Shown: positions 26,284 to 36,791 of the stretch, piece after piece
Numbering within the stretch: position 1 is the stretch's first letter
How the letters are laid out: the number at the start of each line of letters is the position of its first letter
Origin: an uncultured Porphyromonadaceae bacterium
GTDB taxonomy: Bacteria > Bacteroidota > Bacteroidia > Bacteroidales > Muribaculaceae
Direction of reading: 5' to 3'
Length of the DNA stretch: 64,000 nucleotides
NCBI GenBank assembly: GCA_946553045.1
Contig: CAMNRO010000003.1
Span: 1 to 64,000, forward strand
Translations under genes and position numbers: made by a program
The notes under the pieces: generated by a model
What the model was told of the DNA's origin: nothing
The model's input: only the letters and a program-made list of their open reading frames with translations
Database searches by the model: none

Positions 26284-28482
26284 ATGCCCAGAATAGATCA
26301 GGAAACGGTTAATAAAATCCTTGACACGGCAGATATAGTAGACGTTGTCAGCGATTTTGTGAAGTTGCGTCGCAGCGGCGCCAACTTCAAGGGATTGTGT
26401 CCGTTTCACAACGAGCGTACGCCCTCCTTTTCCGTAAACCGCGCCCGCAATATATGTAAATGTTTCAGTTGCGGAAAAGGTGGCTCTCCTGTTAATTTCA
26501 TCATGGAGCATGAACAGCTGAGCTATCAGGAAGCCCTCCGCTATCTTGCCAGAAAATACAACATAGAGATAGTCGAAAAAGAGTTGAGCGACCAGGAACG
26601 CGAAGCTATGAATACCCGCGAGGCTATGTTGGCCGTCAACGAGTTCGCGCTCGCTCATTTCAAAAAGAATCTGCTTGAAAGCGATGAAGGACGCGATACG
26701 GCCCTGGCATATCTCCGTCACCGTGGCATTAACGATGCAATGATTGCACGATTCCATCTTGGCTATGCCATTGACAAAAGCCGCGAACTGATAGATGCAG
26801 CCAAATCGTCGGGTTTCAACACCAAATATCTCGTTGATACCGGTCTTGCGATAGAACGAGACGACAAGTCGCTCTACGACCGTTTCCGAAGCCGTGTGAT
26901 ATTTCCCGTCCACAGCATATCCGGTCGTGTAATAGCTTTCGGAGGGCGAACTATGCGCTCCGATAAGACGATAGCGAAATATGTCAATTCTCCGGAGTCG
27001 TCCATTTACCACAAGAATCTCGAACTCTACGGTCTGTATCAGGCTAAAAGTGCTATCGCTAAAAAGGATAAATGCATACTCGTCGAAGGCTATCTCGATG
27101 TGATATCCATGCATCAGGCAGGAGTGGAGAATGTAGTCGCGTCTTCCGGCACATCTCTTACCGAAGGTCAGATAAGGGCATTGCGCCGCTTCTCCAATAA
27201 TGTGACTCTCATTTATGATGCCGATGCTGCCGGAATAAAAGCTTCGCTCAGAGGTATCAACATGCTTTTGGGGGAAGGGCTTAACGTAAAAGTGCTCAGT
27301 CTTCCTCCCGGAGACGACCCTGATTCATTCGCCCAAAGTCACAGTTCAACGGAGGTTGAGGCATATCTTGCCGAACATGAAGTAGATATAATCGCCTTTA
27401 TGGCAGACATGCTGTTGAAAGATGTTCCCGACAATGACCCCACGGCAAAAGCAAAGGCGATAAACGGCATATTATATTCGGTTGCGTTTGTCGACGACCC
27501 TGTGACAACTCAGGAATATATCGCACAATGCTCAAGACGACTGTCAGTGCCCGAACAAGTGCTTGCCGGTCAGCTGAGGGTGCTTCGAACTCGTCGGCTG
27601 GAGGAAGCCGCTAAAGAAGCCGCGCGTCGCCGTGCCCGGGAATCAGCAGAATCTGCCGTTTCGCCAGAACCGGCCTCTGACATTGATGTGAATGACGCGC
27701 AATCCTCTGTGCCGGAGGCCCCGCTTCTCAATCTCGACGCCAACAGTCTCAGACCCTACGAGGAGATGCTGATGCGTTATATTGTGCGGTATGGTCTTCT
27801 GTACATCATGGATATAGCACGTTCCGACGGCAGTTTTGCTCCGGGAACAGTGTTTGACCTGATTGATGGCGAATTAGGCATCGACGGTTACTCGATGACA
27901 TATCCTCCGTTCAGACGCACTTATGAAGCCGTAAAAGAACTTCGGAACGGCAACTGGCAGGCAGACAGGACAACCTTCCTTCAGGCGCTCGAAAGCGAAT
28001 GCAGCGAACGCATGGCCAACGCCTACGAAGAAATAAGGCAGAAAGCAGAGAATATTGCTCAGATTGAAGCGATGGAGCAGAGGACCCGTGATGAAATTGA
28101 GAAATACAGATCGGAAAGAATAAACGAATTCGACGCAAAATATTGCCAGGACCACCTCGCTAATTCTCCCGACGATGTGGTGCGCAATACTGCCAATGCA
28201 CTTCTTGTGGAGAGATATACCCTTTCTCGAATATATACCAAACAGGAGAATATCGAGAGCGAGGAGAATCAGCTTCCTGAATTGGTCCCCAGGGCTATCT
28301 ATGAGCTCCAGAATGCGATTCTGTCGGCTCGTCTGCGTGATTTATCGGCTGAACTTGCCACTCTGGATGCCTCTCATATTGAAAGGGCACAGGAGATAAT
28401 CATGAAAATAGCCGAGTTGCAGAACATGCAGCGGGAGCTTGTAAAAGTCCTTGGAGAAAGAATAATACTCCCCAGACGCTGA
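26284..28482 (+). CDS. dnaG: DNA primase
   Basis: Synthesises RNA primers at the replication fork. 732 residues: a CHC2 zinc finger (CPFHNERTPSF...ICKCFSCGKGG, about 40-68), a catalytic core with ILVEGYLDVISMHQAG (TOPRIM, about 262-277) and LIYDADAAG (about 310), and a C-terminal helicase-interaction region with long charged helices. Domain order and length are those of DnaG. It stands alone, without rpsU or rpoD beside it. Confidence 0.97.
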   Translation: MPRIDQETVNKILDTADIVDVVSDFVKLRRSGANFKGLCPFHNERTPSFSVNRARNICKCFSCGKGGSPVNFIMEHEQLSYQEALRYLARKYNIEIVEKELSDQEREAMNTREAMLAVNEFALAHFKKNLLESDEGRDTALAYLRHRGINDAMIARFHLGYAIDKSRELIDAAKSSGFNTKYLVDTGLAIERDDKSLYDRFRSRVIFPVHSISGRVIAFGGRTMRSDKTIAKYVNSPESSIYHKNLELYGLYQAKSAIAKKDKCILVEGYLDVISMHQAGVENVVASSGTSLTEGQIRALRRFSNNVTLIYDADAAGIKASLRGINMLLGEGLNVKVLSLPPGDDPDSFAQSHSSTEVEAYLAEHEVDIIAFMADMLLKDVPDNDPTAKAKAINGILYSVAFVDDPVTTQEYIAQCSRRLSVPEQVLAGQLRVLRTRRLEEAAKEAARRRARESAESAVSPEPASDIDVNDAQSSVPEAPLLNLDANSLRPYEEMLMRYIVRYGLLYIMDIARSDGSFAPGTVFDLIDGELGIDGYSMTYPPFRRTYEAVKELRNGNWQADRTTFLQALESECSERMANAYEEIRQKAENIAQIEAMEQRTRDEIEKYRSERINEFDAKYCQDHLANSPDDVVRNTANALLVERYTLSRIYTKQENIESEENQLPELVPRAIYELQNAILSARLRDLSAELATLDASHIERAQEIIMKIAELQNMQRELVKVLGERIILPRR

Positions 28483-28554
28483 AAAAAGTTTTTTATGCAT
28501 GAACCTTGGAGGCCTTCCGAGTGTTCTAAGCATAGATAAAAAACTACTTCAGCT

Positions 28555-29031
28555 ATGAAAGAAATTGTATTGACCGGCACGACATGCCATGTATTCGGCA
28601 ACGTTCTGAGTGCTCTCCTGAAGAAAGGACTTGGAGTCAAGGCGATGGTGGACTATCCAGAGAAAGTGATGGTCGGCGACACTCGCCTGACAATAAATCA
28701 CCTTCCTGTTGCAGAGCACGACAAGGTTATTGAAGGATTGCGCGGATATGATACGGCTGTCTTGACATATAACGATAATTTACAGGACGTTTATACCAAC
28801 GACCTCACTCTCCGTTATTTTGTAGACACACTTCATGCAACCCGCGAGGCCGATGTGAAACGCGTAATTATTGTCGGTTCGCCCGATTCTCAGGCATTTT
28901 TCGTAAGCGACATGCGCCGTCTCGATGATATTGACTGGGTCTTTATATCGACCGAAGGAGATTATCCGTCCAGAGCCGCCAATGAAGTCATCGAGCCAAA
29001 AGTTCATAAAGCGGTGTATAGTGAAGATTAA
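28555..29031 (+). CDS. Small Rossmann-like protein, function unknown
   Basis: 158 residues. The start (KEIVLTGTTCHVFGNVLSALLKKGLGVKAMV) looks like the first beta-alpha-beta unit of an NAD(P)-binding fold with a degenerate glycine motif (TGTTCHVFG), and later KRVIIVGSPDS and DIDWVFISTEGDYP follow the order of atypical short-chain dehydrogenase/NmrA proteins. It is much shorter than these enzymes and lacks a YxxxK motif, so catalysis is doubtful. Single-gene unit ended by the terminator at 29061. Confidence 0.72.
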   Translation: MKEIVLTGTTCHVFGNVLSALLKKGLGVKAMVDYPEKVMVGDTRLTINHLPVAEHDKVIEGLRGYDTAVLTYNDNLQDVYTNDLTLRYFVDTLHATREADVKRVIIVGSPDSQAFFVSDMRRLDDIDWVFISTEGDYPSRAANEVIEPKVHKAVYSED

Positions 29032-29060
29032 CCATTCTCCTCTCTTCTCGCCGCCAAGGA

Positions 29061-29094
29061 GGGGCACACCTTATGGTGTGCCCCTTTTTATTTT
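29061..29094 (+). terminator. Terminator after the 158-residue gene
   Basis: GGGGCACACC / GGTGTGCCCC with loop TTAT, followed by TTTTTATTTT. The T-tract overlaps the stop codon of the opposing yitT-like gene. Confidence 0.93.
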
Positions 29095-29996
29095 GGCTCG
29101 TGGTGCGGGTGTGAAGGTGCTTTCATCTTCACCTTCAGTTCATCAAATCCTTTTCCGTAGACACCGTTTACGTTTGCCTGTGTGGTAAATGCCTCAGGGT
29201 CGATGCTCTTTATGATTCTGGATATTGTGACAGCCTCAATCTTACGGCACATCACAAGGAGGACCTTCACTTCCTGCTTCGAATACCAGCCCATACCGGA
29301 AAGGACGGTGCAGCCGCGTTTTGCCTCATTGTTGATTGCAGTGGCAATTTCCTGCCATTTTTTTGAAAAAATCGTAAACTGAACAGCCTGTCGGTTGGTG
29401 TTTATAATCATGTCGGCGGTAAACGATGTCAGAGCCAGCACTATAAAACCATATACGACAAGGTCGAGCTTGTGAAACAGAAAATATGATGAAGAAATTA
29501 TAAAAAAGTCTACATAAAGCATCGTGCGACCGACACTGACATTTGTGTGCTTCGAGACCATGGCGGCAATGATGTCGGTGCCACCGCTCGAACCATTATG
29601 GGTAAAAGCCATGCCGACGCCAATTCCGGCGAGAATGCCGCCAAGCACGATATTCATAAAAGGCTCGTCGGTTATCCGTATGTCCTGGAACAGAGGCTGG
29701 AAAATACCTACCCATACAGAAATCATGGTAGCTCCGAATATTGTGCCTAATACAAACTTCTTACCGACTACCTTATAGGCGATGGCAAGCAGAATGAGAT
29801 TCAGAGCGTACTGGGCTACGGCCACAGGGATTCCTGTAAGAAAATATATAATGGTTCCTAAACCTGCCACACCGCCGATAACGACCTTCTGGGGAAGGAT
29901 AAAGGCACAAAATCCCAAGGCATACATAGCCATGCCGAGTGTAATAAAAATATAGTCGCGCGTTGAGCGCCAGAAATTAATTGTGTTTGCAGGCAT
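29088..29996 (-). CDS. YitT family membrane protein
   Basis: 302 residues: about five to six membrane helices in the first 200 residues (YIFITLGMAMYALGFCAFILP; GGVAGLGTIIYFLTGIP; NGSSGGTDIIAAMV) and a C-terminal DUF2179 domain of cytoplasmic type (about 205-290; TISRIIKSIDPEAFTTQANVNGVYGKGFDELK). YitT proteins are widespread; transport substrate unknown. It has its own promoter and is not part of the recG operon. Confidence 0.92.
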   Translation of the reverse strand: MPANTINFWRSTRDYIFITLGMAMYALGFCAFILPQKVVIGGVAGLGTIIYFLTGIPVAVAQYALNLILLAIAYKVVGKKFVLGTIFGATMISVWVGIFQPLFQDIRITDEPFMNIVLGGILAGIGVGMAFTHNGSSGGTDIIAAMVSKHTNVSVGRTMLYVDFFIISSSYFLFHKLDLVVYGFIVLALTSFTADMIINTNRQAVQFTIFSKKWQEIATAINNEAKRGCTVLSGMGWYSKQEVKVLLVMCRKIEAVTISRIIKSIDPEAFTTQANVNGVYGKGFDELKVKMKAPSHPHHEPK

Positions 29997-30015
29997 AATC
30001 GTGTTTTTTACGTGG

Positions 30016-30023
30016 CAAAGGTA
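30016..30023 (-). promoter_or_regulatory. Promoter -7 box of the yitT-like gene
   Basis: Minus strand reads TACCTTTG, an exact -7 match, 19 bases before the start codon and just past the recG stop. Confidence 0.7.
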
Positions 30024-30032
30024 AGAAAAAAT

Positions 30033-32135
30033 TTAAGAAATGCGACTCCAGTCTGTATTTCTGTGTGCAATTTCCTGCATTGCACGTGAAAAATATAGGT
30101 TTTCTGTTTTAGAAAGGTCCGGGTCGGCGTCGAGCAACTTTTCAGCGGCTTCGCGGGCCATCTGTATGATACGTCCGTCCTGGGCAAGATTTGCTATATG
30201 CAGGTCAAAAGGTAAGCCGCTTTGCATGGTGCCCTCGATGTCGCCGGGGCCACGCATCTGCATGTCGGCCTCTGCAATCACAAAACCGTCGGTGGTCGAG
30301 GTCATGAGTTCAAGGCGTTTTCTTGTCTCAGCGGCTATTTTATACTTTGTCATAAGGATACAATAGCTTTTATCGGCTCCACGACCGACACGACCCCTTA
30401 GCTGATGCAACTGCGACAACCCGAACCGTTCGGCGTTCTCAATAATCATTGTCGTGGCGTTAGGCACGTTCACACCAACTTCGATGACTGTTGTCGAAAC
30501 GAGTACAGCCGCTTTTCCGGAGGAAAAAAGTGACATCTGAGCCTCTTTCTCTGCCGGCTTCATGCGACCATGCACGAAAGCGACCCCATATTTACCGAAA
30601 ATCCTCTTTGCGCGTTCGTAGCCTTCGGTCGCACTTTTGAGGTCAAGCTTTTCATTCTCCTCAATAAGAGGATATACTATATATACCTGACGCCCGGCCT
30701 CAAGTTCACCCAGAACGGCTTTGTCGACTCGTTCCCGCTGCTCGTCATATCTGAGGGCGGTGGCTACAGGTTTTCGTCCGGGCGGAAGTTCATCAATGAC
30801 AGATATGTCGAGATCGCCATATACCGTCATAGCCAGAGTTCGAGGAATCGGAGTCGCAGTCATTACGAGCACATGTGGCGGAATATCGCTTTTAGCCCAT
30901 AACTTCGCGCGCTGAGCTACACCGAACCGATGCTGTTCGTCGATAACGACAAATCCAAGCCGATGGAATTGGACGGTGTCTTCTATCACGGCATGGGTGC
31001 CTACAAGGATATGTATGGAGCCGTCGATGAGACCTTCGGAAATCTCGCGTCGCGCCGCTGTGCGGGTGGAGCCTGTCAGAAGTTTTACATTAAGACCTAT
31101 TTTGGAACACATTTCCGAAATAGTCTCAAAATGCTGCGTAGCTAAAATCTCAGTGGGAGCCATCAGACATGCCTGATAGCCGTTATCGATGGCAAAAAGC
31201 ATGCTGATTAGAGCTACCAGGGTTTTCCCGCTGCCGACATCGCCCTGAACAAGCCGGTTCATCTGCTTGAAACTGATGATATCGTTTCGGATTTCTTTGA
31301 TTACCCGTTTCTGAGCACCGGTCAACTCAAAAGGCAGACACTGCGAGTAAAAGTCGTTGAACCATCGGCCCACGCGTGGCATATAATATCCTTCGGTTGA
31401 ACTTCTGCGTTTTCTTGACCGACGCAGCATGTCTACCTGAATAAAGAAAAGTTCTTCGAACTTCAACCGGAGTTTTGCCGCCTGAAGCATTTTTACGTCT
31501 TGCGGAACGTGGATTGTGCGTATAGCCTCATCAAACCCAATCAGACCGTTATCTTTTATTACAGAAGAAGGGAGTGGATCGACAAAAGGCGTGGCATGTC
31601 CGGCAAGGTAAGACGATATAGAAGCAAAAAACGCCTTGCTGCCGAAATTGTCGGTGCGCAGACGTTCGGTGAGAGGATAAATGCCTCTGAGCCCCTGCGA
31701 GGCCCCGACCGTTCCGGGAATATCGACTTCAGGATGCGACATCTGGAGGACAGAATTGAAACGGCCCGGCTTTCCGAAAACTATATATTCGTTTGCGGTT
31801 ACCAGTTTCTTCCGTATATTGCGTACACCTTTGAACCACACGCATTCCATAGTTGCAGTTCCGTCGGTGAACAATCCTACAAGCCTTTGTTTAGCCCCCT
31901 CTCCAAGTACATTGAAACTCACAAAACGCCCTTTGACCTGAACAGAAGGCTGTTCGCCGTCGGCCATGCAAAGACTGCGGATTGAGTAAATCCTGGAGCG
32001 GTCTATATACGCTGTCGGAAAATGGCGGAGCAAATCGTAGACACTTCTTATGCCAACTTCCGCAGCAAGCAAATCGGCCCTGTGCGGACCGATGCCCTTC
32101 ACATATTTTATGTCTGCATGCCTCAGAGAGAGCAT
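30033..32135 (-). CDS. recG: ATP-dependent DNA helicase RecG
   Basis: Remodels stalled replication forks and Holliday junctions. 700 residues: an N-terminal wedge/OB domain (about 60-150), helicase motif I GDVGSGKT (about 300), motif II DEQHRFG (about 400), TATPIPRT, and the C-terminal helicase lobe with QLRGRVGRG. Length is normal. The start overlaps the end of ispD by 13 bases; last gene of the pyrB-led run. Confidence 0.97.
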   Translation of the reverse strand: MLSLRHADIKYVKGIGPHRADLLAAEVGIRSVYDLLRHFPTAYIDRSRIYSIRSLCMADGEQPSVQVKGRFVSFNVLGEGAKQRLVGLFTDGTATMECVWFKGVRNIRKKLVTANEYIVFGKPGRFNSVLQMSHPEVDIPGTVGASQGLRGIYPLTERLRTDNFGSKAFFASISSYLAGHATPFVDPLPSSVIKDNGLIGFDEAIRTIHVPQDVKMLQAAKLRLKFEELFFIQVDMLRRSRKRRSSTEGYYMPRVGRWFNDFYSQCLPFELTGAQKRVIKEIRNDIISFKQMNRLVQGDVGSGKTLVALISMLFAIDNGYQACLMAPTEILATQHFETISEMCSKIGLNVKLLTGSTRTAARREISEGLIDGSIHILVGTHAVIEDTVQFHRLGFVVIDEQHRFGVAQRAKLWAKSDIPPHVLVMTATPIPRTLAMTVYGDLDISVIDELPPGRKPVATALRYDEQRERVDKAVLGELEAGRQVYIVYPLIEENEKLDLKSATEGYERAKRIFGKYGVAFVHGRMKPAEKEAQMSLFSSGKAAVLVSTTVIEVGVNVPNATTMIIENAERFGLSQLHQLRGRVGRGADKSYCILMTKYKIAAETRKRLELMTSTTDGFVIAEADMQMRGPGDIEGTMQSGLPFDLHIANLAQDGRIIQMAREAAEKLLDADPDLSKTENLYFSRAMQEIAHRNTDWSRIS

Positions 32136-32839
32136 TGCGCAAGTAGAATTTCGGCTAATGGAAGGTCGGCCGGATTGGTTATCTTTATATTCCTTGTTTC
32201 GCCTTCCACATAGCTTATCGGCGTCTGTGTGGCGGCATATACAACTGAAGCATCATCTGTCATACGGGCAATATCACCGCTTTGTTTTCGATACGCTTCC
32301 ATAATGCATGAAGCCTCGAATGCCTGTGGCGTCTGGACGGCAATATAATTTGACCGGCATACTGGACAGGCTCCTTCTCCGGCTCCCTTTTCCATAAGAG
32401 AATCGGTGGGTGCTATTGCAGGCACGACTGCTGTATGGCCTTCCGCAACTGCGTTCGTCAGTCTTTCAAGGAGGGGCTCCGACATCAGTGGTCTGGCTCC
32501 GTCATGAACCATAATAATACTTTCCGCATCGGCCGACGATATAAGTTTCAGAGCATTCGAAACCGATTCTGCACGTGTGTCTCCTCCATCAGCAATCATG
32601 ATATGAGGATAGGTGCAGGCGTCTTTCGCATTCCAAAAGTCTTTTCCGGCCGGCGACAGCACAAGAATGACAGTTCCGTCAATGCCATGTTTTTCACAAT
32701 AGCGGTAGAAAGTGTCAATGCTATGACATACTACAGTCTTTCCGGCTAACTGGCGGAATTGTTTGGGAATGTCGCCGCCGAAGCGTGTTCCGCCCCCGGC
32801 GGCGACAATTATGAAATATATCTTCTTTAGCGAAGACAT
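32123..32839 (-). CDS. ispD: 2-C-methyl-D-erythritol 4-phosphate cytidylyltransferase
   Basis: Third step of the MEP isoprenoid pathway, coupling CTP to methylerythritol phosphate. 238 residues: the nucleotide-binding start IVAAGGGTRFGGDIPKQF, VHDGARPLM, QTPQAFE and the C-terminal ITNPADLPLAEILL. The ATG at 32839 shares a base with the glyA stop (TGATG); a TTG codon directly upstream is less likely. Confidence 0.95.
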   Translation of the reverse strand: MSSLKKIYFIIVAAGGGTRFGGDIPKQFRQLAGKTVVCHSIDTFYRYCEKHGIDGTVILVLSPAGKDFWNAKDACTYPHIMIADGGDTRAESVSNALKLISSADAESIIMVHDGARPLMSEPLLERLTNAVAEGHTAVVPAIAPTDSLMEKGAGEGACPVCRSNYIAVQTPQAFEASCIMEAYRKQSGDIARMTDDASVVYAATQTPISYVEGETRNIKITNPADLPLAEILLAQCSL

Positions 32840-34119
32840 CAATAGGCGAAAATGGGGTAGTTGGCCATCATTTCGTTGACGGCTTTGCGAACAGCAGCGA
32901 TTCCTTCGTGGTCTTCGGGTGCGGAAAGAACAGTGTCTATCATTTCAGCGATAGTCTGCATCGAGTCTTCCTTAAGGCCTCGGGTTGTGATGGCCGGTGT
33001 GCCGAGTCGGATACCCGATGTCTGGAATGGTGAACGGCTGTCGTAGGGCACCATGTTTTTATTTGCAGTGATATCGGCCTCTACAAGTACGCGTTCGGCA
33101 ACCTTGCCTGTAAGGTCAGGGAATTTAGTGCGCAAATCGATGAGGATGCAGTGGTTGTCAGTACCACCAGACACAATCTTATAGCCCAGGTCGGAAAGAG
33201 CCTTGGCAAGTGCGGCTGCATTTTTCTTCACCTGAAGCTGATATTCGCGGAATTCAGGCTGGAGTGCTTCATGGAATGCGACTGCCTTGGCGGCGATGAC
33301 ATGTTCGAGTGGACCGCCCTGTGCTCCAGGGAACACGGCTGAGTCAAGAAGCTGCGACATCATGCGGTCTTCGCCTTTGGGCGATTTTTTGCCCCAAGGA
33401 TTGACGAAGTCTTTGCCCATGAGGATTATACCGCCACGCGGGCCGCGAAGAGTCTTGTGTGTTGTCGATGTAACGATATGGGCGTACTTTACAGGATTGT
33501 CGAGCAGACCGGCTGCAATAAGACCGGCCGGGTGAGCCATGTCGACCATGAAAATCGCTCCGATTTCATCGGCAATAGCGCGCATGCGTGCATAGTCCCA
33601 CTCGCGGGAATAAGCGCTCGCACCTCCGATGATGAGTTTCGGGCGTTCTCGACGACACACTTCTTCCATTTTGTCGTAATCGACCATACCGGTCTCAGCA
33701 TCTACATTATATTCGAGTGCATGATATACAAGGCCCGAGAAATTCACAGGACTGCCATGACTAAGATGACCTCCGTGGCTGAGATTGAGGCCGATGAACT
33801 TATCGCCGGGGTTCATGCACGCCATGAAAACTGCCATATTGGCCTGCGCGCCTGAATGCGGCTGAACGTTGGCATATTCGGCACCGAAGAGCTGTTTCAC
33901 ACGTTCGATGGCAAGGGATTCAACCTGATCGACAACCTGACAGCCGCCATAATAGCGACGGCCGGGATAGCCCTCGGCATACTTGTTGGTCAGGCACGAG
34001 CCCATGGCGCGCATCACATCGTCGCTTACATAGTTTTCGGAAGCGATCAGTTCGATACCGTCTTTCTGACGGCGGTGTTCTGCCTCAATAAGGGAGAACA
34101 CAGCGGTGTCTTTAAGCAT
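32839..34119 (-). CDS. glyA: Serine hydroxymethyltransferase
   Basis: Converts serine and tetrahydrofolate to glycine and 5,10-methylene-tetrahydrofolate with pyridoxal phosphate. 426 residues, normal for bacterial [31 protein letters not shown], the PLP lysine in [14 protein letters not shown] (about 230) and a C-terminal folate-binding region. 14 bases downstream of the flavin reductase gene. Confidence 0.98.
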   Translation of the reverse strand: MLKDTAVFSLIEAEHRRQKDGIELIASENYVSDDVMRAMGSCLTNKYAEGYPGRRYYGGCQVVDQVESLAIERVKQLFGAEYANVQPHSGAQANMAVFMACMNPGDKFIGLNLSHGGHLSHGSPVNFSGLVYHALEYNVDAETGMVDYDKMEEVCRRERPKLIIGGASAYSREWDYARMRAIADEIGAIFMVDMAHPAGLIAAGLLDNPVKYAHIVTSTTHKTLRGPRGGIILMGKDFVNPWGKKSPKGEDRMMSQLLDSAVFPGAQGGPLEHVIAAKAVAFHEALQPEFREYQLQVKKNAAALAKALSDLGYKIVSGGTDNHCILIDLRTKFPDLTGKVAERVLVEADITANKNMVPYDSRSPFQTSGIRLGTPAITTRGLKEDSMQTIAEMIDTVLSAPEDHEGIAAVRKAVNEMMANYPIFAY

Positions 34120-34133
34120 AGTGAGATAAATAT

Positions 34134-34706
34134 CTAACGTTTGTTTTTGTTCTTTTTGACAGAGAACCCGAAAGTTCCCAATATTTCCCCCAAGGAATAA
34201 TAGCCTCCGTGACTATAGCACATAAGACCAGAGTTTTCGAGGCTGAAACGGCCGCTTTCGGCATCAAGATATCTGTCGTCGGCAAGAGCGTCGACTATAT
34301 GGGCCACAATCATGTCGTGACTGCCAAGATGCGACACACTGCTCACACGGCACTCCAGAGACAGAGGTGATTCTTCGATTGACGGACATTCAACGGCTAC
34401 TCCCGGGGATTTATGTAGGCCTGAGATTTCCCATTTATCGCAGTCGCGGCCGGATTTCACACCGCACAGATCCGTGGCCCGAGCCATAGCCGATGTGGTG
34501 AGATTGACTGTAAACTGCATATTTGCCATAATCATGGCATGGGAATGGCGCTCAGGGCGGACCGAGATATAAAGCATTGGCGGATTAGTGCATACAATGC
34601 CTGTCCAAGCCACGGTTATAAGATTGGAAACTTCAGAATTTCCACAACTTACAATTACCGCAGGCAGAGGATAGAGCAGAGTGCCTCCTTTCCACACTTG
34701 TTTCAT
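34134..34706 (-). CDS. Flavin reductase family protein
   Basis: 190 residues of the FMN-binding split-barrel flavin reductase type: [13 protein letters not shown] at the start, then [25 protein letters not shown] and [18 protein letters not shown], the usual flavin-contact strands. Often annotated as flavoredoxin in anaerobes. The ATG at 34706 overlaps the pyrI stop (ATGA); a reading frame extension upstream lies within pyrI. Electron donor and acceptor unknown. Confidence 0.88.
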   Translation of the reverse strand: MKQVWKGGTLLYPLPAVIVSCGNSEVSNLITVAWTGIVCTNPPMLYISVRPERHSHAMIMANMQFTVNLTTSAMARATDLCGVKSGRDCDKWEISGLHKSPGVAVECPSIEESPLSLECRVSSVSHLGSHDMIVAHIVDALADDRYLDAESGRFSLENSGLMCYSHGGYYSLGEILGTFGFSVKKNKNKR

Positions 34707-35167
34707 AGCAGCGAAGCAGCCTCGCCTCCGGCAACATGATGCCCGCAATAGTGACAGCAGAGGTCTACATCGTTGCGGTCTACCACTTCGAAACGGCTTG
34801 CCATAGGCTCATTGTTAGAGATACATTTAGGGTTGGGGCAGCGCACTATGCCGGTGAGTGTGTCCGGCAATGTCACCGGCCTTTTTTCCACCACGGAATA
34901 GTCGCGGATTATATTTACCACAGCTGTAGGGGCTATGATGGCGATGCGGTCGAGTACACACTGTTCGAATTCCGTATCGGCAACTTTTATAATACCCTTG
35001 GTTCCCAGGCGGTTGCTATGGAGGTTATTCCCAATAGTAACGCTTTTGCCCATGTTTTCGATTCCGAGAATCCTGACGGCGGCGAAAAGAGCTTCCGAAG
35101 GAATATGGTCGATTACCGTGCCGTTTTTAAGGGCTGCGACGGCAAGTTCTTTCTTGTTTCCTGTCAT
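34703..35167 (-). CDS. pyrI: Aspartate carbamoyltransferase regulatory chain
   Basis: Allosteric subunit of aspartate transcarbamoylase, binding CTP/ATP at its N-terminal domain and the catalytic chain through a zinc domain. 154 residues; zinc ligands are in CPNPKC (C-x4-C) and CHYC (C-x2-C) toward the C terminus. Overlaps the end of pyrB by four bases (ATGA), giving paired expression of the two chains. Confidence 0.96.
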   Translation of the reverse strand: MTGNKKELAVAALKNGTVIDHIPSEALFAAVRILGIENMGKSVTIGNNLHSNRLGTKGIIKVADTEFEQCVLDRIAIIAPTAVVNIIRDYSVVEKRPVTLPDTLTGIVRCPNPKCISNNEPMASRFEVVDRNDVDLCCHYCGHHVAGGEAASLL

Positions 35168-36087
35168 TTTGGTGGAATTTGGAGGCCGAGAGCCTTGGTT
35201 ATGATTGCCTGACGGGCAAAGACGCCATTGCGTGCCTGCTCGAAATAATATGCCTTTGGATTGTCGTCGACATCAATATTGATTTCGTTGACACGGGGTA
35301 GGGGATGCAGAATCTTTAGATTCGGTTTCGATGTAGCGAGCATTGCGTTGTGCAGGGTGTACAGATTTTTCACCTTTTCATATTCCATGACATCGGAGAA
35401 GCGTTCGCGCTGCACTCGGGTCATATATATGATGTCGCTCGAATCGATTACTTCTTGTGAGAAATCGCGGTACTCATGAAATTCGATACCCTCCCGTCGG
35501 CATACCTCAAGATACTCTGCCGGCATTGCGAGTTCTTTCGACGATACGAAATTGAATACCGGTTTAAAGAAACGAAGGGCCATCAGAAGAGAATGCACAG
35601 TACGCCCGTATTTGAGGTCTCCGACCATGGTGATGGTCAGATTGTCAAGACGGCCCTGTGTCTTGAGGATAGAGTAGAGATCGAGCATTGTCTGCGAAGG
35701 ATGCTGATTGGCTCCGTCGCCGGCATTGACGATAGGAATGTCCGTGATTTCCGAGGCATATCGCGCGGCTCCCTCAAGAAAATGCCGCATCACGATAAGA
35801 TCGGCATAATTAGACACCATTTTTATGGTATCCTTGAGTGTCTCGCCCTTAGATGTGCTCGACGTGGAGGCATCGGAAAATCCGATTACACGTCCGCCGA
35901 GGCGGTTCACGGCTGTTTCAAAACTGAGTCTGGTACGGGTTGACGGTTCAAAGAAAAGCGTTGCTACTACTTTGCCGTCGAGGAGCTTACTGTTTGGGTT
36001 GGCCTCAAAATAGCGCGCCCGCTCCAGAAGCTGGAGCATCTCCTCTTTTGTGATGTCGTCGATTGAGACAAGACTTTGGGTTTTCAT
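35164..36087 (-). CDS. pyrB: Aspartate carbamoyltransferase catalytic chain
   Basis: Second step of pyrimidine synthesis: carbamoyl phosphate plus aspartate to carbamoylaspartate. 307 residues: [15 protein letters not shown] (carbamoyl-phosphate site, about 53-67), the 80s-loop lysine in [21 protein letters not shown] and HPLPRVNEI. The ATG at 36087 is chosen because the -7 box at 36118-36125 would lie downstream of, or at, any longer start. Opens the run pyrB-pyrI-flavin reductase-glyA-ispD-recG, joined by overlaps or short gaps. Confidence 0.96.
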   Translation of the reverse strand: MKTQSLVSIDDITKEEMLQLLERARYFEANPNSKLLDGKVVATLFFEPSTRTRLSFETAVNRLGGRVIGFSDASTSSTSKGETLKDTIKMVSNYADLIVMRHFLEGAARYASEITDIPIVNAGDGANQHPSQTMLDLYSILKTQGRLDNLTITMVGDLKYGRTVHSLLMALRFFKPVFNFVSSKELAMPAEYLEVCRREGIEFHEYRDFSQEVIDSSDIIYMTRVQRERFSDVMEYEKVKNLYTLHNAMLATSKPNLKILHPLPRVNEINIDVDDNPKAYYFEQARNGVFARQAIITKALGLQIPPK

Positions 36088-36117
36088 GTGTCCTGAATTG
36101 GCTTTGGTTGGACTGTG

Positions 36118-36125
36118 CAAATTTA
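36118..36125 (-). promoter_or_regulatory. pyrB operon promoter
   Basis: Minus strand reads TAAATTTG, an exact -7 match, 30 bases before the pyrB ATG. The leader is too short for a classical pyrBI attenuator. Confidence 0.75.
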
Positions 36126-36175
36126 CAAATAATGCTTTGAATATCCAATCGACACCGCCTATAATTTCAGAACAA

Positions 36176-36787
36176 TCATTTTAAATCTGTACCTGCTGGT
36201 ATATCGCAATCGCTGTCCGGTTCATGCATCGCAGCTTTGAGTTCTTGTATTATCGCCTTGCTCAGAGCTGTTTGTTCTCTCCATTTCTTCAGACCTATGA
36301 TCAGGCCGCAGATGAAACCTATCATCATGCCAGCCAGTATCGACATCTCATATCTTTCTATGGTGTCAAAAATAAGAGAAAAAATAATACTAAAACCCAT
36401 ACTGATTCCCAAAATTCTGAGATTCCGCAGGTTCGAACGTATCCTGACCGCACTCATCATTGCATTTACAAGCGGCAACGACATATAGTCGCACTTTACT
36501 ATGGATTTGTAGAACAATATGTTTGCGATACTCATGACTACTCCGAAGAAACCATATAGCGCCGCTATCCAGGGCTGAAATCCGAGATAGTAATAAAGCA
36601 GAGGGGCCAGTATTGGCAACAGAAGCCCGCAGAAGACACCTCGCAAAGCTGTTTTGGCAAGTCGGCGCTGTGCCGTTGTAGCATTGCCGGCCGCAAGACG
36701 TTCGGCCATACGGCGGTTTTCGCGCTCGAGATTGTCGATGCGTTGGCCCATCTGGCGCCAGGTAGATTTTAGCTGTTCTATATCCAT
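36176..36787 (-). CDS. Membrane protein paired with an ECF sigma factor (possible anti-sigma factor)
   Basis: 203 residues: a cytoplasmic N-terminal coiled-coil-like helix (about 1-45; [18 protein letters not shown]), then four hydrophobic segments (about 50-70, 72-92, 118-135, 145-165) and a charged C-terminal tail. It starts four bases after the sigma factor gene, the usual place of an anti-sigma factor. No known anti-sigma motif (ZAS, FecR-like) is visible, so that role is inferred from position only. Confidence 0.7.
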   Translation of the reverse strand: MDIEQLKSTWRQMGQRIDNLERENRRMAERLAAGNATTAQRRLAKTALRGVFCGLLLPILAPLLYYYLGFQPWIAALYGFFGVVMSIANILFYKSIVKCDYMSLPLVNAMMSAVRIRSNLRNLRILGISMGFSIIFSLIFDTIERYEMSILAGMMIGFICGLIIGLKKWREQTALSKAIIQELKAAMHEPDSDCDIPAGTDLK

Positions 36788-36791
36788 AGTT

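Noticed and set aside
36088-36120. Longer pyrB start at 36120
   Set aside because: The -7 box at 36118-36125 puts the transcription start downstream of this codon.
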